A DNA stretch of 64,000 nucleotides, taken from contig NZ_CP032134.1 in NCBI RefSeq assembly GCF_002165375.2, positions 1,178,001 through 1,242,000 of the forward strand, read 5' to 3'. Each line of letters opens with the position of its first letter. The stretch's first letter is position 1. Shown here in pieces: positions 17,783 to 27,537 of this stretch. Source of the DNA: Acinetobacter chinensis (lineage in GTDB: Bacteria > Pseudomonadota > Gammaproteobacteria > Pseudomonadales > Moraxellaceae). The notes under the pieces are model-generated. The model worked only from the letters and a program-made list of their open reading frames with translations. It was not told where the DNA came from and made no database searches. Position numbers and translations under genes: made by a program.

Positions 17783-19180
17783 ATGTCAAATGAAAATATT
17801 ACTCTCCAGGAAGAGGGTGAGGATCTAAAGCGGAGTCTGTCCAATCGGCACCTTCAGTTAATTGCCATTGGTGGTGCAATTGGAACAGGGCTGTTTATGG
17901 GGTCAGGAAAAACCATCAGCCTGGCAGGACCATCCATACTGTTTATTTATATGATTATTGGTCTGATGGTTTTTTTCGTGATGCGTGCGCTGGGCGAATT
18001 ACTGCTTTCCAATCTTCAATACAAATCATTTATTGATTTTTCAACTGATCTGATTGGTCCATGGGCAGGATATTTTGTCGGTTGGACCTACTGGCTGTGC
18101 TGGATTACGATTGGTATTGCGGATCTGTCAGCGATTATTTATTACCTGCAGTTCTTTAACCATGGTGTTCCTTTCAGTCCTATGGAAGGGGTCATGATCA
18201 GTATCGCCTCCATTGTTTTCATCATGGGTTTAAACCTCATGACAGTAAAACTGTTTGGTGAGCTGGAGTTCTGGTTTGCTTTAATCAAGATCATCGCCAT
18301 TGTTGTACTGATTTTAGCCGGACTCTGGATGATTTTTACAGGATTTACCTCAGAAGCGGGACAGGTTGCCTCCTTTACAAACTTATGGAATCACGGGGGG
18401 ATGTTCCCAACTGGAGCTGATGGCTTCCTGGCAGGGTTCCAGATTGCGATTTTTGCTTTTGTCGGGGTGGAACTGGTCGGTACAACGGCTGCGGAAACTA
18501 AAGATCCTGAAAAGAATTTGCCTAAGGCAGTCAACTCAATTCCAATCCGTATCATTATCTTCTATGTACTGGCACTGCTGATCGTGATGTCTGTTACGCC
18601 GTGGAATAAAATTGATCCAAATATCAGTCCCTTTGTAAATCTGTTCAGTCAGGCAGGTATTGCAGCAGCAGCGATCATCATGAATCTGGTGGTGCTGTCT
18701 TCGGTGATGTCATCCATGAACAGTGGTGTATTTTCTACCAGCCGTATGCTGTTTGGTCTGTCCCGCGAAGAACAGGCACCAAAACCTTTTGGTCGTCTGA
18801 ACCGTCGTGCAGTACCGGCAAATGCACTGTATTTCTCAGCGGTCTGTCTGCTGTTAGGCGCTGCATTACAGTATTTTGTACCTGATACAGTAAAGGCATT
18901 TACGCTGGCCACCACATTATCCACGATTCTGTTTATTCTGGTCTGGATCATTATTCTGTGGAGCTACCTGGTCTACTATAAAACCCGTCCAGAACTGCAT
19001 GCAAAATCGACCTTTAAGCTGCCTGGTGGACCATTGACCTGTTATGTTGTGATTACATTCTTTATTGGTGTGATTTATGTGCTGTCACTTCAGGAAGACA
19101 CAATGCAGGCATTAATGGTGAGTCCATTATGGTTACTGATACTGGCGATAGGTTATGTCTGCTTTTATAAGAAAAAATAA
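17783..19180 (+). CDS. cycA: amino-acid permease, D-serine/D-alanine/glycine transporter type
   Basis: 465 residues, 12 predicted membrane helices, APC superfamily. Long blocks closely follow E. coli CycA: LTNRHLQLIAIGGAIGTGLF-type start, GKTISLAGPS, WAGYFVGWTYW, FAFVGVELVGTTAAETKDPEK, INSIPIRII and NSGVFSTSRMLFGL. It should import D-alanine, D-serine and glycine (and D-cycloserine) with protons. Single-gene unit with its terminator at 19209-19237. Specificity is transferred from CycA by memory of the sequence. Confidence 0.88.
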   Translation: MSNENITLQEEGEDLKRSLSNRHLQLIAIGGAIGTGLFMGSGKTISLAGPSILFIYMIIGLMVFFVMRALGELLLSNLQYKSFIDFSTDLIGPWAGYFVGWTYWLCWITIGIADLSAIIYYLQFFNHGVPFSPMEGVMISIASIVFIMGLNLMTVKLFGELEFWFALIKIIAIVVLILAGLWMIFTGFTSEAGQVASFTNLWNHGGMFPTGADGFLAGFQIAIFAFVGVELVGTTAAETKDPEKNLPKAVNSIPIRIIIFYVLALLIVMSVTPWNKIDPNISPFVNLFSQAGIAAAAIIMNLVVLSSVMSSMNSGVFSTSRMLFGLSREEQAPKPFGRLNRRAVPANALYFSAVCLLLGAALQYFVPDTVKAFTLATTLSTILFILVWIIILWSYLVYYKTRPELHAKSTFKLPGGPLTCYVVITFFIGVIYVLSLQEDTMQALMVSPLWLLILAIGYVCFYKKK

Positions 19181-19208
19181 TCATAAGCATCAGTATTAAT
19201 TCCAATAT

Positions 19209-19237
19209 AAAACGCCAGCTGTAGTCTGGCGTTTTTT
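19209..19237 (+). terminator. terminator after cycA
   Basis: AAAACGCCAG, 7-base loop, CTGGCGTTTT plus T-tract. Confidence 0.8.
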
Positions 19238-19329
19238 GTATTCCCACGATAAGCTAATACTGTGTTTAGCACTTTGGTCAGACAGCCGATCAGGTTATAC
19301 TTCCTGAAAATTAACTAATAGGTGGTCAG

Positions 19330-19545
19330 ATGCGTTCAGTTATTTGCTGTATGAGTCTTATTACTGTGATTTCAGCCCTGGCAGGTTGTGGTCAGACAGG
19401 TGCATTACAACTGCCTTCAGATCCTGATTATGATAAGCGGGCAAAATACCTGCTACATTCAGACTCAGCAGAAAAGGCTCCTCAAAACAGTGAGTCTGCC
19501 GGTCAGGCTGACGTTGTTGCTGCATCTGAAGCAGTGACTGAATAA
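19330..19545 (+). CDS. lptM: LptM-type small lipoprotein
   Basis: 71 residues. Lipobox LAGC with Cys20 followed by GQTGALQLP, the short conserved motif of LptM (YifL), a lipoprotein that helps disulphide maturation of the LptD/LptE lipopolysaccharide translocon. The tail is low-complexity. As in many gammaproteobacteria it is directly upstream of lysA (33 bases), and position plus motif make the call. Confidence 0.85.
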   Translation: MRSVICCMSLITVISALAGCGQTGALQLPSDPDYDKRAKYLLHSDSAEKAPQNSESAGQADVVAASEAVTE

Positions 19546-19578
19546 TTCGCTTTAAATTTTTATTGAAAGGATACATTC

Positions 19579-20829
19579 ATGAGTTTCTCCCGCATTAATG
19601 GGGTATTGCATGCAGAGCAGTGTTCACTGGATCAGCTCGCACAGCAATTTGGTACACCGCTATACGTTTATTCGAAAGCTAAATTTGAACAGCATTATTC
19701 AGATATGGATAAGGCATTTGAATTTATTGATCATCAGATCTGTTTTGCGGTGAAATCCAACTCCAATATTGCGGTACTGAATGTTCTTGCAAAAATGGGC
19801 TCTGGTTTTGATATTGTGACCGGAGGTGAGCTTGCACGTGTGCTGGCTGCCGGTGGCGATGCATCGAAAATTGTATTTTCAGGTCTTGGGAAAACAGAAG
19901 CAGATATTCAGAAAGCCTTGGAAGTCGGTATTGCCTGTTTTAACGTTGAGTCCTATGCAGAGCTTGACCGGATTCAGAAAGTTGCAGCGCAGATGAATAA
20001 AAAAGCGCCAGTTTCTCTGCGTGTCAATCCAGATGTTGATGCAAAAACACATCCGTATATTTCAACAGGTCTTAAAGAAAACAAATTTGGTATCCCTTCT
20101 GATGCCGTATTTGAGACTTATCAGTATGCGGCATCACTGGCAAATCTGGATGTAGTCGGTATTGACTGCCACATCGGATCTCAGCTGACTGAAACTCAGC
20201 CTTTTGTGGACGCACTTGACCGTGTGATCAGTATGATTGACCGTCTCAAAGAGATGGGTATTCAGCTGAAACATATTGATATCGGTGGTGGTTTAGGTGT
20301 GACCTATAAAGATGAAACTCCACCGAGTGTCGTTGAATATGCAAATGCCATGCGTCCTGCATTGGAAAAACTGGGTTTAAAAGTTTATATGGAACCTGGT
20401 CGCAGCATTTCTGCAAATGCAGGTGTACTGGTGACTAAAGTGGATTTACTGAAACCGACCAGTCACCGTAACTTTGCCATTATTGATGCTGCAATGAATG
20501 ACCTGATCCGTCCATCTTTATATCAGGCATGGATGGATATCCAGGTTGTTGCACCAAAAGCTGACGTGCAGACTGAAACCTGGGATATTGTGGGTGCAAT
20601 CTGTGAAACAGGTGACTTCCTGGGTAAAGAGCGCGAGCTTGCACTTCAGGTCAATGATCACCTTGCTGTACTTGGTGCAGGTGCTTACGGATTTGTTATG
20701 AGTTCAAACTACAACAGCCGTGGTCGTGCTGCTGAAGTTATGGTGGATGGTGAAAAGGCACATCTGATCCGTCAGCGTGAGACGATTGAATCACTGTGGG
20801 AAAAAGAAAGTTTATTGCCTGAGGAGTAA
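19579..20829 (+). CDS. lysA: diaminopimelate decarboxylase
   Basis: Last step of lysine synthesis: meso-diaminopimelate to lysine. 416 residues, pyridoxal-phosphate enzyme of the alanine-racemase-like fold. The PLP lysine is in CFAVKSNSN (Lys53 region), with [17 protein letters not shown], the glycine loop [15 protein letters not shown] and the ICETGDFLG cysteine. Start ATG at 19579 is preceded by AAAGGA. Five bases separate it from dapF, giving an operon of two successive enzymes around diaminopimelate. Confidence 0.97.
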   Translation: MSFSRINGVLHAEQCSLDQLAQQFGTPLYVYSKAKFEQHYSDMDKAFEFIDHQICFAVKSNSNIAVLNVLAKMGSGFDIVTGGELARVLAAGGDASKIVFSGLGKTEADIQKALEVGIACFNVESYAELDRIQKVAAQMNKKAPVSLRVNPDVDAKTHPYISTGLKENKFGIPSDAVFETYQYAASLANLDVVGIDCHIGSQLTETQPFVDALDRVISMIDRLKEMGIQLKHIDIGGGLGVTYKDETPPSVVEYANAMRPALEKLGLKVYMEPGRSISANAGVLVTKVDLLKPTSHRNFAIIDAAMNDLIRPSLYQAWMDIQVVAPKADVQTETWDIVGAICETGDFLGKERELALQVNDHLAVLGAGAYGFVMSSNYNSRGRAAEVMVDGEKAHLIRQRETIESLWEKESLLPEE

Positions 20830-20834
20830 TACAG

Positions 20835-21680
20835 ATGCTGCTTGAATTTACAAAAATGCATGGTCTGGGCAATGACTTTATGGTTGTCGATCTGATCAGC
20901 CAGCGGGCTTACTTTGATGCAATGACTATCCGTCGGTTGGCGGACCGTCATTTTGGGATCGGGTTTGATCAGTTGCTGATTGTTGAACCACCTGATTTTC
21001 CAAATGTAGACTTTAAATACCGCATTTTTAATGCAGATGGTTCTGAAGTTCAGCAGTGCGGTAATGGTGTCCGCTGTTTCGCACGTTTTGTTTATGAACA
21101 TCAGCTGACAACCAAAACAAAACTGCGGGTTCAGACCTGTTCAGGCATTGTGGAACCAGAACTGGGTGCAAACGGCTGGGTACGTGTGAATATGGGCTAC
21201 CCGAAATTTCTGCCCGAAGAAATTCCATTTACAGCCGATGAACCTGAGTCTCTGTATGACATTGATCTTCAGGACAATGAAAAACTGACGATTGATGTCG
21301 TTAACATGGGTAATCCTCATGCAGTGACCATCGTGTCAGATGTACTGACAGCTGATGTCGCAAAAATTGGTCCTCAGGTTGAATCCCATGCCCGATTCCC
21401 AGAACGTGTAAACGCTGGTTTTATGCAGATTGTGGATGACAAACATGCCCGACTTCGTGTGTTCGAGCGTGGCGTCGGTGAAACAATGGCGTGTGGTACA
21501 GGTGCATGTGCAGCAGCTGTTTCAGGTATGCGCCGTGGCTTGCTGGCTTCCAGTGTTGAAATTGAGCTGGCAGGTGGCAAACTTCAGATTGAATGGAAAG
21601 AGGGTGATGTGGTCTGGATGACTGGACCAACAGCAACCGTTTACGAAGGTCGTCTCGATCTGCGTTATTTCCAGAGCTGA
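20835..21680 (+). CDS. dapF: diaminopimelate epimerase
   Basis: Interconverts LL- and meso-diaminopimelate for lysine and peptidoglycan. 281 residues. The two catalytic cysteines are present in [13 protein letters not shown] (about 76) and [16 protein letters not shown] context [13 protein letters not shown] (about 222). Start motif [18 protein letters not shown] is canonical. Follows lysA by 5 bases and ends at a strong terminator. Confidence 0.97.
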   Translation: MLLEFTKMHGLGNDFMVVDLISQRAYFDAMTIRRLADRHFGIGFDQLLIVEPPDFPNVDFKYRIFNADGSEVQQCGNGVRCFARFVYEHQLTTKTKLRVQTCSGIVEPELGANGWVRVNMGYPKFLPEEIPFTADEPESLYDIDLQDNEKLTIDVVNMGNPHAVTIVSDVLTADVAKIGPQVESHARFPERVNAGFMQIVDDKHARLRVFERGVGETMACGTGACAAAVSGMRRGLLASSVEIELAGGKLQIEWKEGDVVWMTGPTATVYEGRLDLRYFQS

Positions 21681-21694
21681 TTTTAATGTGTTCT

Positions 21695-21724
21695 AAAAGC
21701 CCTGACTGTTCAGGGCTTTTTTGA
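21695..21724 (+). terminator. terminator of lptM-lysA-dapF
   Basis: AAAAGCCCTGA, loop CTGT, TCAGGGCTTTTTT. Confidence 0.85.
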
Positions 21725-21874
21725 TTTTGATGACAGTGAATGAGTGGATTATGAAAAGTAATTAGTTGATACAGAACAGATAAAATTTAAGTTTCAGGCA
21801 TGTATATCTGTATTCGTGATTTGGTCAGTACTGCGTTATGATAAAGACAGAAATATCTTTTTAAATACCAGAAT

Positions 21875-22801
21875 ATGCAGATCAACCCATCTGAACTTTT
21901 AACAATGTGGCTGAAAGAGCGGGAGGTACAGAACCAGTCTCCTCATACTTTGCACGCCTACACCCGTGATGTCTCAGATTTTCTGAAATTCTGCGATGAT
22001 CGGAAACTTCAGCTTGCTGATGTTGAAAGTACGGATTTACGTGAGTATCTTGCGCACAAAGTAGAGTATCAGCAACTCAGTCCAGGCAGCCTGCAAAGAC
22101 TGTTGTCTGCCATCCGTCAGTTTATGAAATGGGCGGAAGAAAGTGGGTATCTGGCCTTTAATCCAGCGGATGATTTCAAACTGAAAAGGCAGTCCCGTCC
22201 ATTACCCGGCATGATTGATATTGAAACAGTGAATCAGATCCTGGATCAGGCTGAGCCTGAAGCCGAGATTCCGAAACAGATGTGGTACCGCGATAAAGCC
22301 ATTCTGGAGCTGTTGTACTCCAGTGGATTGCGTTTGGCAGAAGTGCAGGGGCTTAAAATAGGTGATATTGACTTTAACCGACAGCTGCTGCGTATCACAG
22401 GTAAAGGGAACAAGACCCGTATAGTTCCATTTGGCAGCAAAGCCAAAGATGCAGTGATGCACTGGCTGAAAGTCTATCCTTTATGGAATGGTGACTTTGT
22501 TAAAACAGCTCATGTTTTTATCACACAAAAAGGGAATCCGCTGGGTGCGAGGCAGATTGAAAACCGTGTGAAATATCAGGCTCTCAGAGCCGGTGTCAAT
22601 GTAGACCTGCATCCACATCTTTTAAGACACTGCTTTGCCAGTCATATGCTGTCGGGCAGTCGTGATCTGCGGGCTGTTCAGGAAATGCTGGGACATAGTA
22701 ACCTGAGTACGACACAAATCTATACTCATGTCGATTTTGACCATCTTGCGCAGGTCTATGATCAGGCACATCCCCGAGCACAGCTGCACAAAAAAACATA
22801 A
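21875..22801 (+). CDS. xerC: site-specific tyrosine recombinase XerC
   Basis: Resolves chromosome dimers at dif with XerD. 308 residues. N-terminal SAM-like core-binding domain (about 8-95) and a catalytic domain with Arg in SSGLRLAEV (about 152), Lys in TGKGNKTR, HLLRHCFASHML (His-X-X-Arg), GHSNLSTTQIYTH with the nucleophile Tyr near 284. Chromosomal setting after dapF and normal length favour XerC rather than a mobile-element integrase. DUF484, which lies between dapF and xerC in pseudomonads, is absent. Confidence 0.94.
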   Translation: MQINPSELLTMWLKEREVQNQSPHTLHAYTRDVSDFLKFCDDRKLQLADVESTDLREYLAHKVEYQQLSPGSLQRLLSAIRQFMKWAEESGYLAFNPADDFKLKRQSRPLPGMIDIETVNQILDQAEPEAEIPKQMWYRDKAILELLYSSGLRLAEVQGLKIGDIDFNRQLLRITGKGNKTRIVPFGSKAKDAVMHWLKVYPLWNGDFVKTAHVFITQKGNPLGARQIENRVKYQALRAGVNVDLHPHLLRHCFASHMLSGSRDLRAVQEMLGHSNLSTTQIYTHVDFDHLAQVYDQAHPRAQLHKKT

Positions 22802-22816
22802 CAAATATCCGTCAGC

Positions 22817-22873
22817 AAAAATTGCTTGTTTTAGAATTTTTGTGTAAAAAGGACATAATTCAAGCAATTTTTT
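22817..22873 (+). terminator. 12-bp inverted repeat after xerC
   Basis: AAAAATTGCTTG and CAAGCAATTTTT are perfect arms separated by 32 bases, 15 bases after the xerC stop. The right arm ends in T6, so it may terminate transcription, but the stem is AT-rich and the loop long. Confidence 0.35.
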
Positions 22874-23060
22874 GTTTAAATGACTTGGAAAATGATTAAA
22901 TCAGATGGCTTTTTGAACTATTGTAGAATAAGACAAACAGCATTTTTAGGGTATAAACAATAAACATAAACAGGGTGTGATGAGTTCAGAACGGAGTATC
23001 AGTCACGACGTTCAACCTGTCAGCCCCGCTGTAACAGAATGAAGATTGCGCAGGCAGAAA

Positions 23061-23432
23061 ATGATTTCAGATATTCAGGAAAAATACGATCAGCTTACTC
23101 AGGCACAAAAAGACATTTTTGCCGGTTATGGTCTCAGACAGATTAAACACTTCGTTGAAATCAGTTTGCCGAAGGTTAAATCGGTATTGCCTGAACATAC
23201 TCAGGTACAGGGTGTAAATGCTGAAGGAAAACTTCAGGCTGTCAATGCAGGTACACAACAGAACTACATCTGGATTTCGGACTTACAGTGGCAGTTGCGT
23301 AAGGTTGCTGTCATGCATATTGATACCAAAGAAGATTTTCAGAAAGTCTGGGAAATTTTTAACCTTGCACAATACGAACTGATTGATTTAAGCCATATTC
23401 ACCGTGATTTTCTTGAAACGCTTCACGCGTAA
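23061..23432 (+). CDS. uncharacterised small cytoplasmic protein
   Basis: 123 residues from ATG 23061; the TTG at 23046 is a weaker alternative. No signal peptide or membrane helix. I do not recognise a domain: the sequence has a helical start (QEKYDQLTQAQKDIFAGYGLRQIKHF), a central beta-rich region and a helical tail. An in-frame ATG at 22980 opens 20 codons that end at TGA 23040-23042, in the same frame as this gene. The 3' end overlaps the convergent acetyltransferase gene by 74 bases. Confidence 0.7.
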   Translation: MISDIQEKYDQLTQAQKDIFAGYGLRQIKHFVEISLPKVKSVLPEHTQVQGVNAEGKLQAVNAGTQQNYIWISDLQWQLRKVAVMHIDTKEDFQKVWEIFNLAQYELIDLSHIHRDFLETLHA

Positions 23433-23952
23433 TTTTATACAGTAAGTGTTTTCTTAATGGATGATCCTGCTGTAATGCAGGATGATCAAAATCCTGAACA
23501 TAATCCATTCCTAAACGGTGCATGACAGCCAGAGAAGGCTTATTCTGGCTGGCGGTAAAAGCCACCATTTCTGTTTTTCTCAGAATTTCAAATGCAAAAT
23601 GCAAAGACGCTATTGCAGCTTCTGTTGCAAAACCTTGTCCCCAGCAGTCTGCACTTAAGCGCCAGCCTGTTTCCGTACATGGAGAAAATGAAAACTGTTC
23701 AGGCTGATCATGCAAACCGCTAAACCCAATAAACTGTCGACTGGCTTTTAACTCGATTGCCCAGACCCCCCAGCCCTGTGTATCTATGATGGTTCTGAAT
23801 TTATCCGCCAGCGCTTTGTTTTGCTCATTGTTCAATAAGCCTGGGAAATATTTCATCACATCTGTGCACTGTCCCATTCTGTAAAAATAAGCATAATCGC
23901 AGTCCTTCCACTGACGTAAAATAAGTCGTGGGGTTTCAATACTGTAATTCAT
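23359..23952 (-). CDS. GNAT family N-acetyltransferase (RimJ/RimL type)
   Basis: 197 residues from ATG 23952 (MNYSIETPRLILRQW, the usual opening of this family). Transfers acetyl from acetyl-CoA to an amine, possibly a protein N-terminus or small molecule. The motifs WAIELKASRQFIGFSGL, ETGWRLSADCWGQGFATEAA (acetyl-CoA loop) and NKPSLAVMHRLGM are all typical. The last 24 codons overlap the convergent gene end; C-terminal residues after the GNAT fold are therefore constrained by two frames. Substrate unknown. Confidence 0.9.
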   Translation of the reverse strand: MNYSIETPRLILRQWKDCDYAYFYRMGQCTDVMKYFPGLLNNEQNKALADKFRTIIDTQGWGVWAIELKASRQFIGFSGLHDQPEQFSFSPCTETGWRLSADCWGQGFATEAAIASLHFAFEILRKTEMVAFTASQNKPSLAVMHRLGMDYVQDFDHPALQQDHPLRKHLLYKITREAFQENHGEYGLNQSVRIVQG

Positions 23953-24520
23953 GGTGTCTTTTACCGTTATCAATTGCGTAATAATGCCCTGAAAAGGGAT
24001 AGAAATTCAGATATAAATGACTGGATCACGATAAGAAATAAAGTCGGTATCGAGTAACTCATAAGTGCTTCATGTGCTTAAAAAAGTAATTTGTTACAGA
24101 ATCGAGGAATGAATAGTTATTTTTTGTGAGTAAAACATCCTGAAAAGGGCAAAGAGCTATCTCAAATGACAGTTCGTAAACACCATGTTGACACATACTG
24201 GTATTAGGAAAGAGTGTATTTACTTATTGGAAACAAATCTTAAAAACAGCCTTTTTTTGTTTTAAATCTGACTGAAAAACAATATAAATCAATGTTTAAT
24301 AATTTAATGAATCATGCTTTAATTCTTATCAGTACAACACGAATTAAAAAGTGTGAACGCATCGTTCAGGGAAAATTACGCATTTTTACAGCGTATTCGA
24401 TAATTGTGACTTGACCGAAATGCCATACACATTGCAAGATAGGACACCTAAAAAATTTTAAGTGAAGAGTTATTATAACTTTTCTCAACATTTACATTTG
24501 CTAAAACAGCCGAGGATTAC
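23953..24520. other. 568-base region upstream of etfB
   Basis: AT-rich, no gene. CCCTGAAAAGGG occurs at about 23989, and the 10-mer CTGAAAAGGG recurs at about 24140. A 13-bp palindrome AGTTATTATAACT at 24468-24480 lies 40 bases before etfB, overlapping a possible -10 (TATAAC). These may govern the etf operon; no known riboswitch or RNA is evident. Confidence 0.45.
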
Positions 24521-25273
24521 ATGAAGGCTCTTGTTGCTGTAAAACGTGTGGTTGATGCCAACGTTAAAGTTCGCGTTAAACCGGACAATAGTGGGGTAGA
24601 CCTTACTAACGTTAAGATGTCAATTAACCCATTCGATGAAATCGCAGTGGAAGAAGCGGTTCGCTTAAAAGAAAAAGGAACTGTTTCAGAAATCGTTGTT
24701 GTTTCTATTGGTCCTAAAGAAGCGCAGGAACAGATCCGTTCTGCTATGGCGCTTGGTGCTGACCGCGGTATTCTGGTTGAAGCTGACGACAGCCAGCTGG
24801 GTGCGCTTGAAATTGCTAAAATCCTGAAAGGAATCGTTGAAGCTGAACAGCCTCAGCTGGTTCTTCTGGGTAAACAGGCAATTGATGACGACTCAAACCA
24901 GGTTGGTCAGATGCTTGGTGCTTTACTTGGCGCAGGTCAGGGTACATTCGCTTCAGTTGTGACTGTAAATGGCGATAAAGTACAGGTTACACGTGAAGTT
25001 GACGGTGGTTTACAGACTGTAGAGCTGAACACTCCTGCGATCATCACGACTGACTTACGTTTGAACGAGCCACGTTATGCGGCACTTCCAAACATCATGA
25101 AAGCACGTAAGAAACCGCTTGATACTAAATCTCCAGCAGATTACGGCGTGACTGCAACTTCTAAACTGAAAACAGTTAAAGTTGAGCCACCTGCAGAGCG
25201 TAAAGCTGGCGTACAGGTGAAGTCTGTAGACGAGCTTGTTGAAAAACTTAAAAATGAAGCGAAAGTGATCTAA
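24521..25273 (+). CDS. etfB: electron transfer flavoprotein subunit beta
   Basis: 250 residues, normal length. With EtfA it carries electrons from acyl-CoA and other dehydrogenases to ETF:ubiquinone oxidoreductase. Opening [20 protein letters not shown], the [20 protein letters not shown] block, and the AMP-site region [21 protein letters not shown] are characteristic. Followed by etfA after 17 bases. Codon choice in both genes is strongly biased, as in highly expressed genes. Confidence 0.97.
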   Translation: MKALVAVKRVVDANVKVRVKPDNSGVDLTNVKMSINPFDEIAVEEAVRLKEKGTVSEIVVVSIGPKEAQEQIRSAMALGADRGILVEADDSQLGALEIAKILKGIVEAEQPQLVLLGKQAIDDDSNQVGQMLGALLGAGQGTFASVVTVNGDKVQVTREVDGGLQTVELNTPAIITTDLRLNEPRYAALPNIMKARKKPLDTKSPADYGVTATSKLKTVKVEPPAERKAGVQVKSVDELVEKLKNEAKVI

Positions 25274-25290
25274 TACAGAAGGATAAAATC

Positions 25291-26223
25291 ATGAGTATTT
25301 TAGTTATCGCTGAGCACGACAATAAAGCACTGAACGGTGCAACATTAAACGTTGTAGCTGCTGCTCAGAAAATCGGTGGTGATATCACTGTATTGGTTGC
25401 AGGTTCTGGTGCTCAGGCAGTTGCAGATGCTGCTGCTAAAGTTGCTGGCGTAAGCAAAGTATTACTTGCTGATGATGCTGCTTATGCAAATCAGCTGGCT
25501 GAAAACGTTGCAAAATTAGTTGCTTCTATCGGTGCGGGTTATTCTCACATCCTTGCTGCTTCTACTACGACAGGTAAAAACATTTTACCTCGCGCTGCTG
25601 CACTTTTAGACGTAAGCATGATCACTGATATCATCGCTGTTGACGGTCCTAAGACTTTCAAACGTCCAATCTATGCAGGTAACGCGATTGCAACTGTAGA
25701 ATCTGGCGAATCAGTTGTTGTTGCAACTGTTCGTGGTACTGCATTTGATGCGGTTGCTGCTGAAGGTGGTTCTGCTGCGGTTGAAGCTGCTGCTTCTACA
25801 GGTGATACAGGTATTTCCAAGTTCATTTCTGAAGAAATCGTGAAATCAGAACGCCCAGAATTAACTGCTGCGCGTATCGTTGTATCTGGTGGTCGTGGTG
25901 TAGCTTCTGGTGAAAACTACCACAAAGTACTTGATCCACTTGCTGACAAGCTTGGTGCTGCTCAAGGCGCTTCACGTGCTGCGGTTGATGCTGGCTTCGT
26001 TCCAAACGATATGCAGGTTGGTCAGACTGGTAAAATCGTTGCACCAGACTTGTACATCGCTGTAGGTATCTCTGGTGCGATTCAGCATCTGGCGGGTATG
26101 AAAGATTCTAAAGTGATCGTTGCGATCAACAAAGATGAAGAAGCACCAATCAATGCTGTAGCTGACTACTGGTTAGTTGGCGATCTGAATACTGTTGTTC
26201 CAGAACTGGTTTCTAAACTGTAA
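25291..26223 (+). CDS. etfA: electron transfer flavoprotein subunit alpha
   Basis: 310 residues. Binds FAD through the C-terminal domain: SGGRGVASGENYHKV, GAAQGASRAAVDAGF, VGQTGKIVAPDLYIAVGISG, HLAGMKDSK and VAINKDEEAPI are the family signatures. Forms the EtfAB heterodimer with the upstream gene product. A terminator lies 20 bases downstream, closing the operon. Confidence 0.97.
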   Translation: MSILVIAEHDNKALNGATLNVVAAAQKIGGDITVLVAGSGAQAVADAAAKVAGVSKVLLADDAAYANQLAENVAKLVASIGAGYSHILAASTTTGKNILPRAAALLDVSMITDIIAVDGPKTFKRPIYAGNAIATVESGESVVVATVRGTAFDAVAAEGGSAAVEAAASTGDTGISKFISEEIVKSERPELTAARIVVSGGRGVASGENYHKVLDPLADKLGAAQGASRAAVDAGFVPNDMQVGQTGKIVAPDLYIAVGISGAIQHLAGMKDSKVIVAINKDEEAPINAVADYWLVGDLNTVVPELVSKL

Positions 26224-26615
26224 TTCTGTAATAACGTTTCAAAAAACGTCTCAGAGATTGATCTGAGGCGTTTTTTTGTTGAAAAATTTAAGGGAATGGT
26301 CTGTACAGTGATAAATATGAAACGGAGTGTTCCATTGATGAGATAATCATTTAAATGTCTGAAAAATGCATGAAATATGCATCAAAATACTTATTTAAAA
26401 TGAAAATATTCAGTTAAAAAACTGTTACTCATCATGGGTTAAGTTGAGATTTTATTAATAAAAGTCTGATAAAAAACAAGAAAAGTGATGAGATTGTCAA
26501 TTATTATTAACAAAAATGCTAATCTTATGCATTTGATTTATTTGTGATATTATCCGCGAAGTTTTTTTGGCTTTACTCATCAGGCATGCCCTGTTCTACG
26601 GGTAAGGAGTTCGCT
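26224..26615. other. intergenic region after etfA
   Basis: Contains the etfA terminator (26244-26278) and about 330 bases of AT-rich DNA preceding the membrane-protein gene. ATTATCCGCG at about 26550 and AT-rich upstream DNA could include the promoter; nothing else recognised. Confidence 0.45.
26244..26278 (+). terminator. terminator of etfBA
   Basis: AACGTCTCAGA, short loop, TCTGAGGCGTT (one G-U pair) and seven T. Confidence 0.8.
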
Positions 26616-27269
26616 GTGCTGGTTGATACCCGACTGTCCTGGCCTGTAGTGGTCATTATTGTCTTTTGCTTTATATTTCCATTTCTTGCAGATTGGCATA
26701 TTCCATTATTTGATGGCATGCTTGTACGTTCTGTGGAAGATATACAGGCAATCCTGCTGTTGTTTTTTGCAGGATTCAGTTTTTTTTATATAAAGCCATT
26801 TGCTTTAGCCGAAGGTAAAAAACAGTTCTGGCTTTGGGCGGTGCTGTGGTGGGTTTTACTTTTTGGCCGCAGTACAAGCTGGGGGCGTGATTATTTCCCA
26901 GAAGTGCCCCGGATATATTTCCATATACTTTCGGTACTGTTTATTGCACCTGTTGTGTTTATGCTTTTTTCAAGCGCATTACGCTCAGAAATAGCCATCA
27001 AATTCAGAACTTCGGCTGTTCCAGTGTGGGCATTTATGCTGGCAGTTGCGGGATTGATCATTTCTGACGGCGTGGAGCATGGCAGATTCTTTCATTCTGT
27101 TTTTCTGCATGATCTGAGTTATAAAGATCTGATAGAGGAACTCTATGAATTTCCTCTCATTCTTGGGTTATTCATGGTGACCTTTCAGCTGATGAAAAAT
27201 GAGGTGCAGGCTGCTCATTCTGTTGTGAATGAACAGCAGCAGGAAATGAAACCTGCAGGTAAAGCTTAA
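26616..27269 (+). CDS. uncharacterised six-helix inner-membrane protein
   Basis: 217 residues from GTG 26616; AAGGAG is placed 6 bases upstream (26604-26609), which decides this start over the ATG at 26586. About six hydrophobic helices (for example VVVIIVFCFIFPFL, ILLLFFAGFSFFYI, FWLWAVLWWVLLFG and FHILSVLFIAPVVFMLF) and the polar motif SDGVEHGRFFH between helices 5 and 6. No family recognised. It is a single gene with its own terminator, upstream of gyrA but separated from it. Confidence 0.72.
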   Translation: MLVDTRLSWPVVVIIVFCFIFPFLADWHIPLFDGMLVRSVEDIQAILLLFFAGFSFFYIKPFALAEGKKQFWLWAVLWWVLLFGRSTSWGRDYFPEVPRIYFHILSVLFIAPVVFMLFSSALRSEIAIKFRTSAVPVWAFMLAVAGLIISDGVEHGRFFHSVFLHDLSYKDLIEELYEFPLILGLFMVTFQLMKNEVQAAHSVVNEQQQEMKPAGKA

Positions 27270-27310
27270 AAAATTATTCTGTGCAGCAACGTAAAATTCA
27301 GTTTTTCTTT

Positions 27311-27335
27311 AACCTCTCAGCAGAGAGGTTTTTTA
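27311..27335 (+). terminator. terminator before gyrA
   Basis: AACCTCTC, loop AGCA, GAGAGGTT and TTTT; ends the membrane-protein transcript. Confidence 0.8.
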
Positions 27336-27537
27336 TGTGTCCAATCTATTGTTCTGGTCGAAATAAACACAAAAATCATGGTTATAGTTGGGACTTCTTC
27401 TCACAAAAAACCGCTGTTCCATGCTATACTGTGCGACTGTATTTTTGATTTTGGCTCTCAGATTTAAGAGCTGAATTTTCACTGAATTTACGATATAAAA
27501 TGCGGGCAGAATTCTGCTTGTATAACAAGGAGTATGC

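Noticed and set aside
21875..22801. Integrase of a mobile element
   Set aside because: Housekeeping XerC length and chromosomal context; no attachment repeats or cargo genes nearby.
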